Shown: one piece after another, positions 8,713-17,333 of the stretch
Layout: each line of letters opens with the position of its first letter
Position numbering within the stretch: position 1 is the stretch's first letter
NCBI RefSeq assembly: GCF_964021845.1
Contig: NZ_CAXHZC010000002.1
Coordinates: 62,001-126,000 of the forward strand
Direction: 5' to 3'
Source of the DNA: Arcticibacterium sp964021845
GTDB taxonomy: Bacteria; Bacteroidota; Bacteroidia; Cytophagales; Spirosomataceae
DNA: 64,000 nucleotides
Made by a program: the position numbers and the translations under genes
The notes under the pieces: generated by a model
Told to the model about the DNA's origin: nothing
The model's database searches: none
Seen by the model: only the letters and a program-made list of their open reading frames with translations

Positions 8713-9540
8713 ATGAATAACAAATTACCATTTCGTTTTGGATCCGAAGTCTACACTTGGTTTATGAGTGGCGACGGCGAAACCCATAAAGGGCAGCTTG
8801 GTCACATGATTGAAATAATCGCTAAAGCTGGCTTTACAGGTATTCAACCAATTTTTACATGGATGGGAGATTTGGTAAATCCAGAACTATTAGCAAACAA
8901 GCTTAAAGAACAAGGCATAGAACTAGCTGCTCTTGCTTTAGCTCAAGACTGGAATGGAGCAAAAGAAACTGACGAGGAAAAAATAGTAGCAGACAATGCC
9001 ATAGCTCTTTTGGAGCATTTCCCTGGAGCTATGCTAAATACAGTTCAAATTCCAACTGGACGTCATGATATAGAAACCAGAAGAAAAACCTTGGTTAACA
9101 TTGTCAATACCGTTTCTAAAAGAGCTGCCGACAAAGGCATACCATGTAGTTATCATCCTAACTCGCCACATACTTCTATTATTCGAACCGAGGAAGATTA
9201 TAAAATAGTTTTAGAAAGCCTTGACACCTCCGTTACAGGCTGGACTCCAGATGTAGGGCATATTATAAATGGCGACATGGACCCACTTTCTAAAATGAAA
9301 GAATATCAATCGCTCATTAATCATGTGCATTATAAAGATTGGGATGGTAATCCTGAATTTGTATTGATGGGCAAAGGAAAAGTAAAGCTTTTAGAAATAA
9401 CCCAATGGCTAAAAGACATTAACTATGGCGGCTGGATTATTTGTGAAGACGAAGGTGCTTTAGCCTTAGAAGACCCAGATGCAGTGACCCTACATGATGG
9501 CCAGTGGATAGTAAACGATTTAATTCCAAAATTGAAGTAA
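8713..9540 (+). CDS. Sugar phosphate isomerase/epimerase-type TIM barrel
   Basis: A 275-residue cytoplasmic TIM-barrel protein of the xylose-isomerase-like superfamily. I use the ATG at 8713; a TTG five codons earlier (8698) is less likely. Visible ligands are Asp180/His183 (TPDVGHI), His204/His206 with Lys208-Asp209 (HVHYKDWDG) and Glu245/Glu247 (CEDEG). The first acidic ligand typical of epimerases is replaced by a Y-H-P-N stretch, so its reaction differs from the preceding epimerase; IolE-like keto-sugar dehydratase or isomerase chemistry is possible. It is followed by only 1 bp before the next gene, implying translational coupling. Confidence 0.8.
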   Translation: MNNKLPFRFGSEVYTWFMSGDGETHKGQLGHMIEIIAKAGFTGIQPIFTWMGDLVNPELLANKLKEQGIELAALALAQDWNGAKETDEEKIVADNAIALLEHFPGAMLNTVQIPTGRHDIETRRKTLVNIVNTVSKRAADKGIPCSYHPNSPHTSIIRTEEDYKIVLESLDTSVTGWTPDVGHIINGDMDPLSKMKEYQSLINHVHYKDWDGNPEFVLMGKGKVKLLEITQWLKDINYGGWIICEDEGALALEDPDAVTLHDGQWIVNDLIPKLK

Positions 9541-9541
9541 A

Positions 9542-10354
9542 ATGCCCATCATAGATTCAAACGGTATTCAACTTTATTATGAGGAGCTAGGCGATGCATC
9601 TAAGCCACCTTTGCTTTTGATAATGGGTATTACAGCACCTGGCTCTGTTTGGTACGACCACACAGACGAATGGAAAAAAGACTTCCGATGCATTTTAGTA
9701 GACAACAGAGGTGTTGGTAAATCAGATAAACCAAAAGGACCTTACACCACGGCACAAATGGCCGATGACTGTGCAGGATTATTAGAAATTTTAAACCTAG
9801 AAAATGTAAGTGTTGCAGGCGTTTCTATGGGCAGCACCATTGCCCTTGAATTAGCCATAAGACATCCAAAACTGGTCAAATCTTTACTTCTCATGTGTCC
9901 ATGGGCAAGATGTGATAATAAGGCAAAAGCCATTTTTGAACATATGATGGTTTGCAAAGCAAGGTTCAGACCTGAAGAGTTTAGTCATTATATCCAGCTC
10001 TTAATTTATTCCAAAGCGTCTTGGGATAACCAAGAAACTGTCAAAGAATTAGCAGAAGGGAGAGCCGCAGACGCCATTGGTGAAAACCAACAACCGCTTC
10101 ATGGACTAGAAGGACAAGCTTATGCCTGCATAAACCATGATGTGTATGACCAACTAGGGAGTATTTCACAGCCAACTTTTATAGTAGGAGGCGAAGAAGA
10201 TGAGTTTACGCCTACATGGATGTCAAAAGAAATTAAAGAAGCTATGCCAAATGCAGAGCTTTACCTGTACCCTAAAAGTGGACATATTTTCCATTTTGAA
10301 AATTTAAACGACTTTAACCAGAAAGCCTTAAACTGGCTTTCTGCACATAAATAA
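9542..10354 (+). CDS. Alpha/beta hydrolase
   Basis: A 270-residue soluble alpha/beta hydrolase with nucleophile elbow GVSMGS (Ser95), probable acid Asp220 (GGEEDEFTP) and catalytic His248 (SGHIFHFE); oxyanion region around LLIMGITAPG near residue 25-35. Such enzymes hydrolyse esters or lactones. In a sugar oxidation operon a lactonase role on an aldonolactone is plausible but unproven. The gene begins 1 bp after the previous stop and its own stop overlaps the next start (TAATG), so it is embedded in the operon. Confidence 0.88.
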   Translation: MPIIDSNGIQLYYEELGDASKPPLLLIMGITAPGSVWYDHTDEWKKDFRCILVDNRGVGKSDKPKGPYTTAQMADDCAGLLEILNLENVSVAGVSMGSTIALELAIRHPKLVKSLLLMCPWARCDNKAKAIFEHMMVCKARFRPEEFSHYIQLLIYSKASWDNQETVKELAEGRAADAIGENQQPLHGLEGQAYACINHDVYDQLGSISQPTFIVGGEEDEFTPTWMSKEIKEAMPNAELYLYPKSGHIFHFENLNDFNQKALNWLSAHK

Positions 10355-11391
10355 TGAGTTTCCTGAAAGACAATAGCTGGAAAGATAAAATCTCTCATAC
10401 CTCCCAAATAGGTGGTATAGAAACTTCCATTTTAGATAATGGACTAGGCAAAGGCACCAGAATAGCCTGGATAAATACAGGAACTGGCCTACGCTTTAAA
10501 GTAGTACTTGATAGAGGAATGGACATTGTAGATGCTTTTTATAATCAACATTCTTTAGCATGGATTAGCCATAACGGCGTCACCGCTCCTCAGCCATTTT
10601 CTGATGAAGGCATTGACTGGTTAAAAACTTTTTCGGGAGGCCTATTAACCACCTGCGGACTATCAAACGTAGGCGATCCTAATGAAGATGAGCTTGGAAA
10701 AAGAGGCTTACACGGAAGAGTAAGTAACATTTCGGCCGAAATAGAATCCATCATTCAGCCCGACCCTTTGGTAGGTAAAATGGACATGAGCATTACTGGT
10801 ATCATCAAAGAGTCTACCGTTTTTGGTGCCAACTTAGAACTAAGACGAACCATTTCTTGCACCCTCGGCACCTCAGATATTAGAATAAGTGACGAAGTCA
10901 TCAATAGAGGAAACACCACGGTTCCTGTCATGGTGCTTTATCATGTTAATTTCGGCTACCCACTGGTGGACCAAGGAGCTAAAATCAATTGGGAAGGAGA
11001 ATGGAAAGCTCGCGATATCAAATCAGAAGAGGTTTTTGTAGAATCAAATGATTTCAAAACCTGCCCTCCTGCCCTATCAGCACATGATGGCCCTGGTGAA
11101 GCTGCAGCTTACGTAGAAATGAATACTGATAGCGAAGGTTTTTCTAACTGCGGCATTAGCAATGAAAAGATAAACCTAGCGGTCAACCTTAAATACAAAA
11201 AAGACCAACTTCCAGCATTCTGCAATTGGCAGCACTGGGGAAAAGGCGAATATGTAACAGGCTTAGAACCTGGTACAAATTTACCTATCGGTCAAAAACA
11301 AGCTGGAGAAGATGGCACATTGCAATTTCTTAAGCCTTTTGAATCAAAAAAAATAGACCTAGAATTTAATATTTCAACCGTAAAAGAATAA
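10354..11391 (+). CDS. DUF4432 aldose 1-epimerase-like protein
   Basis: The 345-residue cytoplasmic protein resembles the DUF4432 branch of the galactose-mutarotase (beta-sandwich) superfamily: FKVVLDRGMDIVDAFYN near residues 49-65, FSGGLLTTCGLSNVG near 95-110, LHGRVSN, and YHVNFGYPLVDQGAKI near 195-215. Members probably interconvert anomers or bind sugars for isomerases. It starts on the A of the preceding stop codon (TAATG). The role in the pathway is likely delivery of the correct anomer to the isomerases and kinase; the substrate cannot be read. Confidence 0.8.
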   Translation: MSFLKDNSWKDKISHTSQIGGIETSILDNGLGKGTRIAWINTGTGLRFKVVLDRGMDIVDAFYNQHSLAWISHNGVTAPQPFSDEGIDWLKTFSGGLLTTCGLSNVGDPNEDELGKRGLHGRVSNISAEIESIIQPDPLVGKMDMSITGIIKESTVFGANLELRRTISCTLGTSDIRISDEVINRGNTTVPVMVLYHVNFGYPLVDQGAKINWEGEWKARDIKSEEVFVESNDFKTCPPALSAHDGPGEAAAYVEMNTDSEGFSNCGISNEKINLAVNLKYKKDQLPAFCNWQHWGKGEYVTGLEPGTNLPIGQKQAGEDGTLQFLKPFESKKIDLEFNISTVKE

Positions 11392-11404
11392 ATAATTAAT
11401 TGAG

Positions 11405-12613
11405 ATGAGCGATATAGCAAAGGCACTAGAACAAGGAAAAGGAATTTTGAGATTGACCCCAACATGGGTGCCTCGTTCTTTTTGTGTCCCCGGAAGAAGA
11501 ATAAAACTACACCCAGACGATTATTATGTGCTAGGTGGAGAGCGTGGTGGAATTGATGAGCGATGGTTATCTTCTACCTGTGCCGCTGAAAATGGACCTT
11601 TAACAGGCGAAAATGAAGGCTTGAGTCACGTTGTTTATAATGACGGTGAGAAAGATATTTTGTTCACGCTCAAAGATGCCATTGATGAACTCAAAGGAGA
11701 AATTATAGGAGACAGACTTTGGAACGAATACAAAAGCTGGCCTATGTACTCTAAGTTTTTTGATAATATGGGACCTCTTCCTCACCATATTCATCATAAT
11801 GACGAGAAAGCCGCACTAGTTGGTCAAAATGGTAAACCAGAAGCTTATTATTTCCCGCCTCAGCTTAATAACCACGGTGGAGATTTTCCATATACATTCT
11901 TTGGAATAACACCAGGTACCACAAAAGAGCAAATCAAAGAGTGCCTGATGAACTTTACAAAAGGAGACAACAAAATCACAAATTACTCAGCTGCTCAAAG
12001 ATTAGAGCCAGGTACAGGATGGTATGTTCCACCAGGAGTTTTACATGCACCAGGTAGCCTTTGTACTTATGAGCCACAGAAGGCATCAGATATTTTCGCG
12101 ATGTACCAAAGCTTAGTGAACGAAGCCATTGTTCCAGAAGAATTACTTTGGAAAGGGACTCCTAAAGATAAAATTGGTGACTATGATGAATTGGTAAGTG
12201 TAATAGATTGGGAGCTTAACACAGACCCTAATATTGTAGAAAAGTTCTTCATGCAGCCTAAGCCAGTAAAACCAATAGCCGAAATGGAGGCGGAAGGTTA
12301 TATTGATAACTGGATTTGCTACAAAGCCACAGACTTTAGTGCCAAAGAATTAACCATTCTTCCGGGTGCTACAGTAACTATTAAAGATGCTGCCGCCTAC
12401 GGAATGATAGTGATGCAGGGGCATGGTAAAATGGGCGAATGGAACATAGAAACTCCTGCTTTGATAAGATACGGGCAGCTTACTAATGACGAGTTCTTCG
12501 TTACAGAGAAAGCAGCCAAAGAAGGGATAACAATTACCAACTATTCGGCAAATGACCCTATCGTAATCTTGAAGCACTTTGGCCCTAACAATCCAGATTT
12601 AGAGATAGAATAA
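11405..12613 (+). CDS. PMI-like cupin, probable sugar isomerase
   Basis: A 402-residue cytoplasmic protein with a cupin metal centre like type I phosphomannose isomerase: PHHIHHNDEKA (His128, His130), GKPEAYY (Glu146) and PPGVLHAPG (His214). A second, C-terminal cupin-like half (KELTILPGATVTIKDAAAYG near 315-335) lacks the histidines. It is likely a zinc or iron-dependent aldose-ketose isomerase acting on the imported sugar; it is not close enough to mannose-6-phosphate isomerase to name the substrate. It is the best candidate in the locus for the missing aldose isomerase step. Gaps of 13 and 29 bp link it to its neighbours. Confidence 0.75.
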   Translation: MSDIAKALEQGKGILRLTPTWVPRSFCVPGRRIKLHPDDYYVLGGERGGIDERWLSSTCAAENGPLTGENEGLSHVVYNDGEKDILFTLKDAIDELKGEIIGDRLWNEYKSWPMYSKFFDNMGPLPHHIHHNDEKAALVGQNGKPEAYYFPPQLNNHGGDFPYTFFGITPGTTKEQIKECLMNFTKGDNKITNYSAAQRLEPGTGWYVPPGVLHAPGSLCTYEPQKASDIFAMYQSLVNEAIVPEELLWKGTPKDKIGDYDELVSVIDWELNTDPNIVEKFFMQPKPVKPIAEMEAEGYIDNWICYKATDFSAKELTILPGATVTIKDAAAYGMIVMQGHGKMGEWNIETPALIRYGQLTNDEFFVTEKAAKEGITITNYSANDPIVILKHFGPNNPDLEIE

Positions 12614-12642
12614 AATAGATTTTCAACCCAAATTATAGAATA

Positions 12643-13677
12643 ATGAGTAATAATAATTATCCAAAGCTCCATAATGCTACATGGCCAGGAATAGTAGGAA
12701 AAGGACCAGATTCTGAGCCTACCATTGCCCTAGATAACATGTTAAAAATGACCGCCGCAGCCGAGGTTGACGGTGTTAAATTTGACGGTGTAGACCTTGG
12801 TCTTTTTGACCCACATTATGATTTAGATACTTCTGATGATGGCGTTAAAAGGCTGGCTGATAAAGTAGCTGCTTATGACCTTGAAATAGGAAGTCTGGTA
12901 GCTCCTATCTGGGGCGGTCCAGCAATGGGAACCAAAGAACAGCGTGCCGAATTTGTAGAAATGGTGCGTAAATCATGTGAAGTAGGTCAAAAACTTAGAG
13001 CCCTTGGTATTAGACCAAACGGCATAGTCAGAATAGATTCTGCCAGTGGCGTGACCGACTGGGCAAAAGACCCAAAAGCAAATTCAAAACTAATAGCTGA
13101 AACTTTCCGTGAGGCTTGTGATGTAGCGGCCGATTTTGGTGAAAGACTAGCAGCAGAAGGAGAAATTTGCTGGGGGGGCATGCACAGCATGGACTATATG
13201 CTTGAAACCTTTGAAATGGTAGATAGAAAAAACATTGGCTTCCAGGCCGACATGTCGCATACTACACTTTATCTGCTAGGCTATAACGCTCCTGAGCATA
13301 GAGTTTTACCAAAAGACTTTAACTGGGACGACCGTGAAACATTCTTAGCTGGACTTAAGAAAATTACGGACAAACTAAGACCATGGACTATAGATTTCCA
13401 TGTGGCTCAAAACGACGGTACTGTTCACGGAACAGGCTCTCATGATAAAACTGGCCGCCACTGTCAAGCGACCGACCCTAATGGTAAATTAGACATTGCC
13501 AATGACGCCGGTTATTGGTTAAGAGATGGCTCAGGAGAATTGACAAAAGCATTCAAGCATATTTGCTGGGATGGCTGCATGTTCTCAAACGACATCATGA
13601 CACAGCCTAACACGTGGAATGATATCTTAGCCGCAATGATTAAAGTAAGAGAGCAACACGGCTGGCATGAGGCCTAA
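12643..13677 (+). CDS. Xylose-isomerase-like TIM-barrel protein
   Basis: The 344-residue protein belongs to the sugar-isomerase/AP-endonuclease-2 TIM-barrel superfamily. Candidate metal ligands are Glu174 (GEICWGGMH, with His181), Asp203/His206 (FQADMSHT) and Asp251/His253 (WTIDFHVAQND). A long insertion around residues 253-290 (HGTGSHDKTGRHCQATDPNG) is rich in His and Asp and probably shapes the active site. It is much shorter than classical L-rhamnose isomerases and I do not assign it to them. It could be a further isomerase, epimerase or dehydratase of the pathway. A run of seven G at 13172-13178 lies inside the gene. Confidence 0.75.
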   Translation: MSNNNYPKLHNATWPGIVGKGPDSEPTIALDNMLKMTAAAEVDGVKFDGVDLGLFDPHYDLDTSDDGVKRLADKVAAYDLEIGSLVAPIWGGPAMGTKEQRAEFVEMVRKSCEVGQKLRALGIRPNGIVRIDSASGVTDWAKDPKANSKLIAETFREACDVAADFGERLAAEGEICWGGMHSMDYMLETFEMVDRKNIGFQADMSHTTLYLLGYNAPEHRVLPKDFNWDDRETFLAGLKKITDKLRPWTIDFHVAQNDGTVHGTGSHDKTGRHCQATDPNGKLDIANDAGYWLRDGSGELTKAFKHICWDGCMFSNDIMTQPNTWNDILAAMIKVREQHGWHEA

Positions 13678-13712
13678 AGCTCAAAATTATTCAACCATAA
13701 AATTGAAATAAA

Positions 13713-14876
13713 ATGGCAGAAAAAAAGAAATTAAGAATAGGATTAGTAGGTACTGGCCTAATGGGCAGAACCCATGCAAACGGATATAATAGAATTCATA
13801 ACTTCTTCCCTGATTTAGCGTACGAGCCAGAATTAGTGGCCGTATGCTCTAGAAACGAAGAAAAAGTAAAGGCCTTTGCAGACCAATGGAACTTTGCTTC
13901 TTATGAAACGGATTGGAGAAAACTAATAGCAAGAGATGATATTGACGCAGTAGACGTTTGTACACCAAACGACAGCCATGCGGAAATCTCAATAGCTGCC
14001 GCTGAGGCAGGCAAAATGGTACTTTGCGAAAAACCTCTTTCTAGAACCATAGCAGAAGGTCAAAAAATGGTAGCCGCTGCCGAAAAAGCAGGCGTTCAAA
14101 CGACCGTTTGGTATAACTATAGAAGAATTCCCGCAGTAACACTTGCCAAAAACATAATTGACTCTGGTAAGCTTGGAAAAATCTTTCATTACAGAGGAAA
14201 CTTCTTACAAGATTGGACCATCAATGCTGACCTTCCGCAGGGTGGTGAAGGACTTTGGCGTATGGATTCTGATGCCGCAGGTTCGGGTGTTACGGGCGAC
14301 CTTTTAGCTCACTGTATAGACTCCGCTATGTGGCTTAATGGTGGCATTAAAGATGTATCTGCCGTTACAGAAACTTTTGTAAAAGAGCGTATGCATCAGC
14401 TTACTGGTAAAGTAGAGCCTGTCAAAATTGACGATGCCTGCCTTTTCCACTGCCATTTTGAGAATGGTTCTTTAGGACTTTTTGAGGCCACAAGATATGC
14501 TAGAGGCCACAAGGCTCTAAAAACGTTTGAGATAAATGGTGAGCATGCCTCTATCCGTTGGGATTTGCATGACATGAACAGGCTAGAGTTCTTTGACCAT
14601 GCAGATGAATCCAAACTTAGAGGATGGCGTTCTATTCACATTACAGACGGCGACCACCCATACATTGACAAATGGTGGATTCCTGGCTGTGGAATTGGCT
14701 GGGAGCACAGTTTTGTACACCAAGTAGCCGATTTCCTAAAAAGTTTAGAAGACGGAACACCATGCTCTCCTACCTTCAAAGAAGCTTTACAAACACAAAA
14801 AGTGTGCGAAGCCATCATTGCATCAGCAAGCGAAAGAAGATGGGTTGATACCGGTGTTGACGGTAAATTCGTATAA
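13713..14876 (+). CDS. Gfo/Idh/MocA family NAD(P)-dependent sugar dehydrogenase, cytoplasmic
   Basis: A 387-residue enzyme with no export signal. The N-terminal Rossmann fold has IGLVGTGLMGRTHANGY (residues about 8-24) and the catalytic CEKPLS motif (Lys107). The C-terminal domain supplies Asp196 and His200 (GDLLAHCID), matching the family's D-x-x-x-H. It probably oxidises or reduces a keto/hydroxy group of a sugar or cyclitol with NAD(P). The trio of Gfo/Idh/MocA, TIM-barrel and DUF1080 proteins recalls the 3-keto-glycoside oxidation/elimination pathways of Bacteroidota. It is the last gene before a strong hairpin. Confidence 0.9.
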   Translation: MAEKKKLRIGLVGTGLMGRTHANGYNRIHNFFPDLAYEPELVAVCSRNEEKVKAFADQWNFASYETDWRKLIARDDIDAVDVCTPNDSHAEISIAAAEAGKMVLCEKPLSRTIAEGQKMVAAAEKAGVQTTVWYNYRRIPAVTLAKNIIDSGKLGKIFHYRGNFLQDWTINADLPQGGEGLWRMDSDAAGSGVTGDLLAHCIDSAMWLNGGIKDVSAVTETFVKERMHQLTGKVEPVKIDDACLFHCHFENGSLGLFEATRYARGHKALKTFEINGEHASIRWDLHDMNRLEFFDHADESKLRGWRSIHITDGDHPYIDKWWIPGCGIGWEHSFVHQVADFLKSLEDGTPCSPTFKEALQTQKVCEAIIASASERRWVDTGVDGKFV

Positions 14877-14879
14877 AAT

Positions 14880-14915
14880 AAATGCAGCCTAGGTTTTCCT
14901 AGGCTGCATTTTTCA
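14880..14915 (+). terminator. Strong intrinsic terminator (or processing hairpin) before the ABC genes
   Basis: A perfect 13-14 bp inverted repeat (AATGCAGCCTAGG at 14881-14893, CCTAGGCTGCATT at 14898-14910) with a TTTT loop is followed by further T residues, a textbook Rho-independent terminator. It ends about 11 bp before the start codon of the ABC ATPase gene, leaving no room for a promoter between them. Confidence 0.92.
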
Positions 14916-14924
14916 TAAAACCCT

Positions 14925-16400
14925 ATGCCCCTTCTTAAAATCTCTCAAATCTCTAAATCATTTTCTGGAATTAAGGTTCTAGAAAACATCTCGTTTGACC
15001 TAAAGTCAGGCGAGGTACATGCTCTTATGGGAGAAAATGGTGCAGGTAAGTCTACCCTCATGAAAATACTCATGGGACTCCTAAAACCTGAGACAGGAAC
15101 GGTAAATCTAGATGGCAAAGACATCACCAAAATGGACGTGCAAGAGACCTTAAAAAAAGGTATTGCCATGATTCATCAGGAAATTTTAATGGTGCCTGAG
15201 TTGAGTATTGCTCAAAACATTTTCTTAGGAAAAGAAACCTCCACGTTCTCTTTTTTAAAAGAGAAACATATCAATCAGCAAACACAAGAGCTTTTTGACA
15301 ATATTGGTTTGACGCTGAATCCTAAAACCAAGATGAAGGATTTGAGCATAGCTCAAATGCAAATGGTGGAAATAGTAAAAGCCATTTCAAATGAGGCAAA
15401 AATCATCATTATGGATGAGCCTACCTCTGCCCTATCCGATAAAGAAGTAGCCAAGCTTTTTGATATCATCAAAGACCTTAAAAGCAGAAATGTGGCAATT
15501 GTCTACATTTCACATAAAATGGATGAGATTTTCCAAATTGCAGATAGAATCACCGTGCTCCGTGATGGTATTTATATAGGTACTAAAGCGGCAGACGAAC
15601 TAGATAACAAATCCCTCATTACAATGATGGTGGGTAGAGAGATTGACAGTATTTATCCCGATTCTACTGCTGAAATAGGCAAAACATTACTAGAAATTGA
15701 AAACTTAAGCTCTGCTGGTAAGTTTGAGAAAATCAATTTTAACCTTAAAGAAGGTGAAGTATTAGGCCTAGCTGGATTAGTAGGTGCAGGAAGAACGGAG
15801 GTAGCCCGAGCCATAGCTGGTTTAGATAAATTCAATAGCGGAAAAGTAATTTTAGAAGGTACTGAGCTAAAGCTCAAAAGCCCTAAAGATGCTATCAAAA
15901 ACAAAATAGGCTATGTAAGTGAAGACCGAAAAGCTTTAGGCTTTATTCCCGATTTATCCGTCAATGAAAACCTTACCTTGGCCAGTCTCTCCGTTTATGC
16001 CAATCAGTATTTCCCCGTTAAGAACCGAGAAGAAAGCGTGGGAAACCACATGATAAAGGATCTTAAAATAAAAAGTAATGGTCTAACTCAAAAAGTAGGA
16101 AGCCTAAGTGGCGGTAACCAACAAAAAGTGGTGATAGGCAAAGTACTGCTAACCTCGCCAAAAGTCATCATACTTGACGAACCCACCAGAGGAATTGACA
16201 TCGGAGCTAAATTTGAAATTTATAAACTGATCAGAACATTGAGTCAAAAAGGCATAGGTATTATTATGATATCTTCTGAATTACCAGAAGTATTAGGTAT
16301 GAGCGACAGGATACTAGTAATCTCCGAAGGCAAACAAACCGCCATATTATCAGGAAAAGAAGCCACTCAAGAAAACATCATGCAGCATGCAATTCACTAA
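14925..16400 (+). CDS. Sugar ABC transporter ATP-binding protein (RbsA/MglA type)
   Basis: The 491-residue protein has two fused ATPase domains, as in RbsA, MglA and XylG. Domain 1 has Walker A GENGAGKST (36-44), signature LSIAQMQMVE and Walker B IIIMDEPTSALS. Domain 2 has the degenerate P-loop GLVGAGRTE, then SEDRKALGF, LSGGNQQKV and VIILDEPTRGID. It powers import of a monosaccharide across the inner membrane. Its end overlaps the permease gene by 14 bp. High-affinity ABC sugar uptake is less common in Bacteroidota than MFS or symporter uptake. Its start lies directly after a terminator hairpin. Confidence 0.95.
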   Translation: MPLLKISQISKSFSGIKVLENISFDLKSGEVHALMGENGAGKSTLMKILMGLLKPETGTVNLDGKDITKMDVQETLKKGIAMIHQEILMVPELSIAQNIFLGKETSTFSFLKEKHINQQTQELFDNIGLTLNPKTKMKDLSIAQMQMVEIVKAISNEAKIIIMDEPTSALSDKEVAKLFDIIKDLKSRNVAIVYISHKMDEIFQIADRITVLRDGIYIGTKAADELDNKSLITMMVGREIDSIYPDSTAEIGKTLLEIENLSSAGKFEKINFNLKEGEVLGLAGLVGAGRTEVARAIAGLDKFNSGKVILEGTELKLKSPKDAIKNKIGYVSEDRKALGFIPDLSVNENLTLASLSVYANQYFPVKNREESVGNHMIKDLKIKSNGLTQKVGSLSGGNQQKVVIGKVLLTSPKVIILDEPTRGIDIGAKFEIYKLIRTLSQKGIGIIMISSELPEVLGMSDRILVISEGKQTAILSGKEATQENIMQHAIH

Positions 16401-17325
16401 AAGCCTTAAAGAATACGGCATATTTATTTCGTTTATAGTCACCTGTGTTATTCTTTCCGTAGCTACACCACAGTTTTTAAGCGTAGCCAACTGGACCATC
16501 ATCATCACGCAAGTTTCTATCAATGCCTTACTAGCCTTCGGTGTCACATTCGTCATTATTACAGGTGGCATTGACTTATCAGTAGGTTCTATAGTGGCCG
16601 TTACCGGTGTGGTAGCAGCATCTTTGGCACAAAATGGAGATTACCCCGTGGCAGTTGCCATAGCAGGAGGTTTGATAGCAGGACTTGCCTTTGGACTTTT
16701 AAACGGCTTCCTGGTTACTAAAAGTAAGATTGCCCCCTTTATCGTAACCTTAGGAACTATGACCATTGGTCGTGGTTTAGCATTAATACTAAGCAAAGGC
16801 CGTCCAGTATCTAACTTATCAGAGAGTTTCAACTTTATTGGAAATGGCAAAATATGTGGACTTCCAGTCCCAATTATCATTCTAATTTTAGTGTTTATTA
16901 TCTGCTCCGTTACCCTTAGGAAAACCATTTTTGGAAGATATGTTTACGCCATTGGCGGAAATGAAGATGCCTCTTGGGCTTCAGGAATCAGTGTCAATAA
17001 AGTCAAACTAGCAGCCTATGCTATTTGCGGAGCATTATCGGGTTTGGCAGGAATATTATTGACCGCAAGGATAAGCACAGGACAACCAAACTCAGGAATG
17101 GGTTTTGAACTAGATGCCATTGCCGCTGTAGTAATTGGTGGCACCAGTACCACAGGTGGCCGCGGTACTATGATAGGAACACTGATTGGTGTTTTACTCA
17201 TTGGCGTAATTAATAACGGCCTGGACCTCATGAACGTCACGTCTTATTACCAGCAAGTTATCATGGGAATCATTATCATAGGAGCTGTATTAATGGACAG
17301 CTGGAATCTAAAAACAAGAAACTAA
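16387..17325 (+). CDS. Sugar ABC transporter permease (RbsC type)
   Basis: A 312-residue integral membrane protein with about 8-10 hydrophobic segments. It has the RbsC/BPD_transp_2 landmarks ALLAFGVTFVIITGGIDLSVG near residues 48-68, NGFLVTKSKIAPFIVTLGTM near 100-120 and DAIAAVVIGGTSTTGGRGT near 240-260. It forms the transmembrane channel of the importer, presumably as a homodimer with the fused ATPase. The start codon is 14 bp inside the end of the ATPase gene, implying translational coupling. Confidence 0.95.
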   Translation: MQFTKSLKEYGIFISFIVTCVILSVATPQFLSVANWTIIITQVSINALLAFGVTFVIITGGIDLSVGSIVAVTGVVAASLAQNGDYPVAVAIAGGLIAGLAFGLLNGFLVTKSKIAPFIVTLGTMTIGRGLALILSKGRPVSNLSESFNFIGNGKICGLPVPIIILILVFIICSVTLRKTIFGRYVYAIGGNEDASWASGISVNKVKLAAYAICGALSGLAGILLTARISTGQPNSGMGFELDAIAAVVIGGTSTTGGRGTMIGTLIGVLLIGVINNGLDLMNVTSYYQQVIMGIIIIGAVLMDSWNLKTRN

Positions 17326-17333
17326 ACAAAGAA

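Noticed and set aside
13172..13178. Run of seven G that could signal a frameshift or sequencing error
   Set aside because: The barrel frame stays open with conserved residues on both sides, so the run is read correctly.
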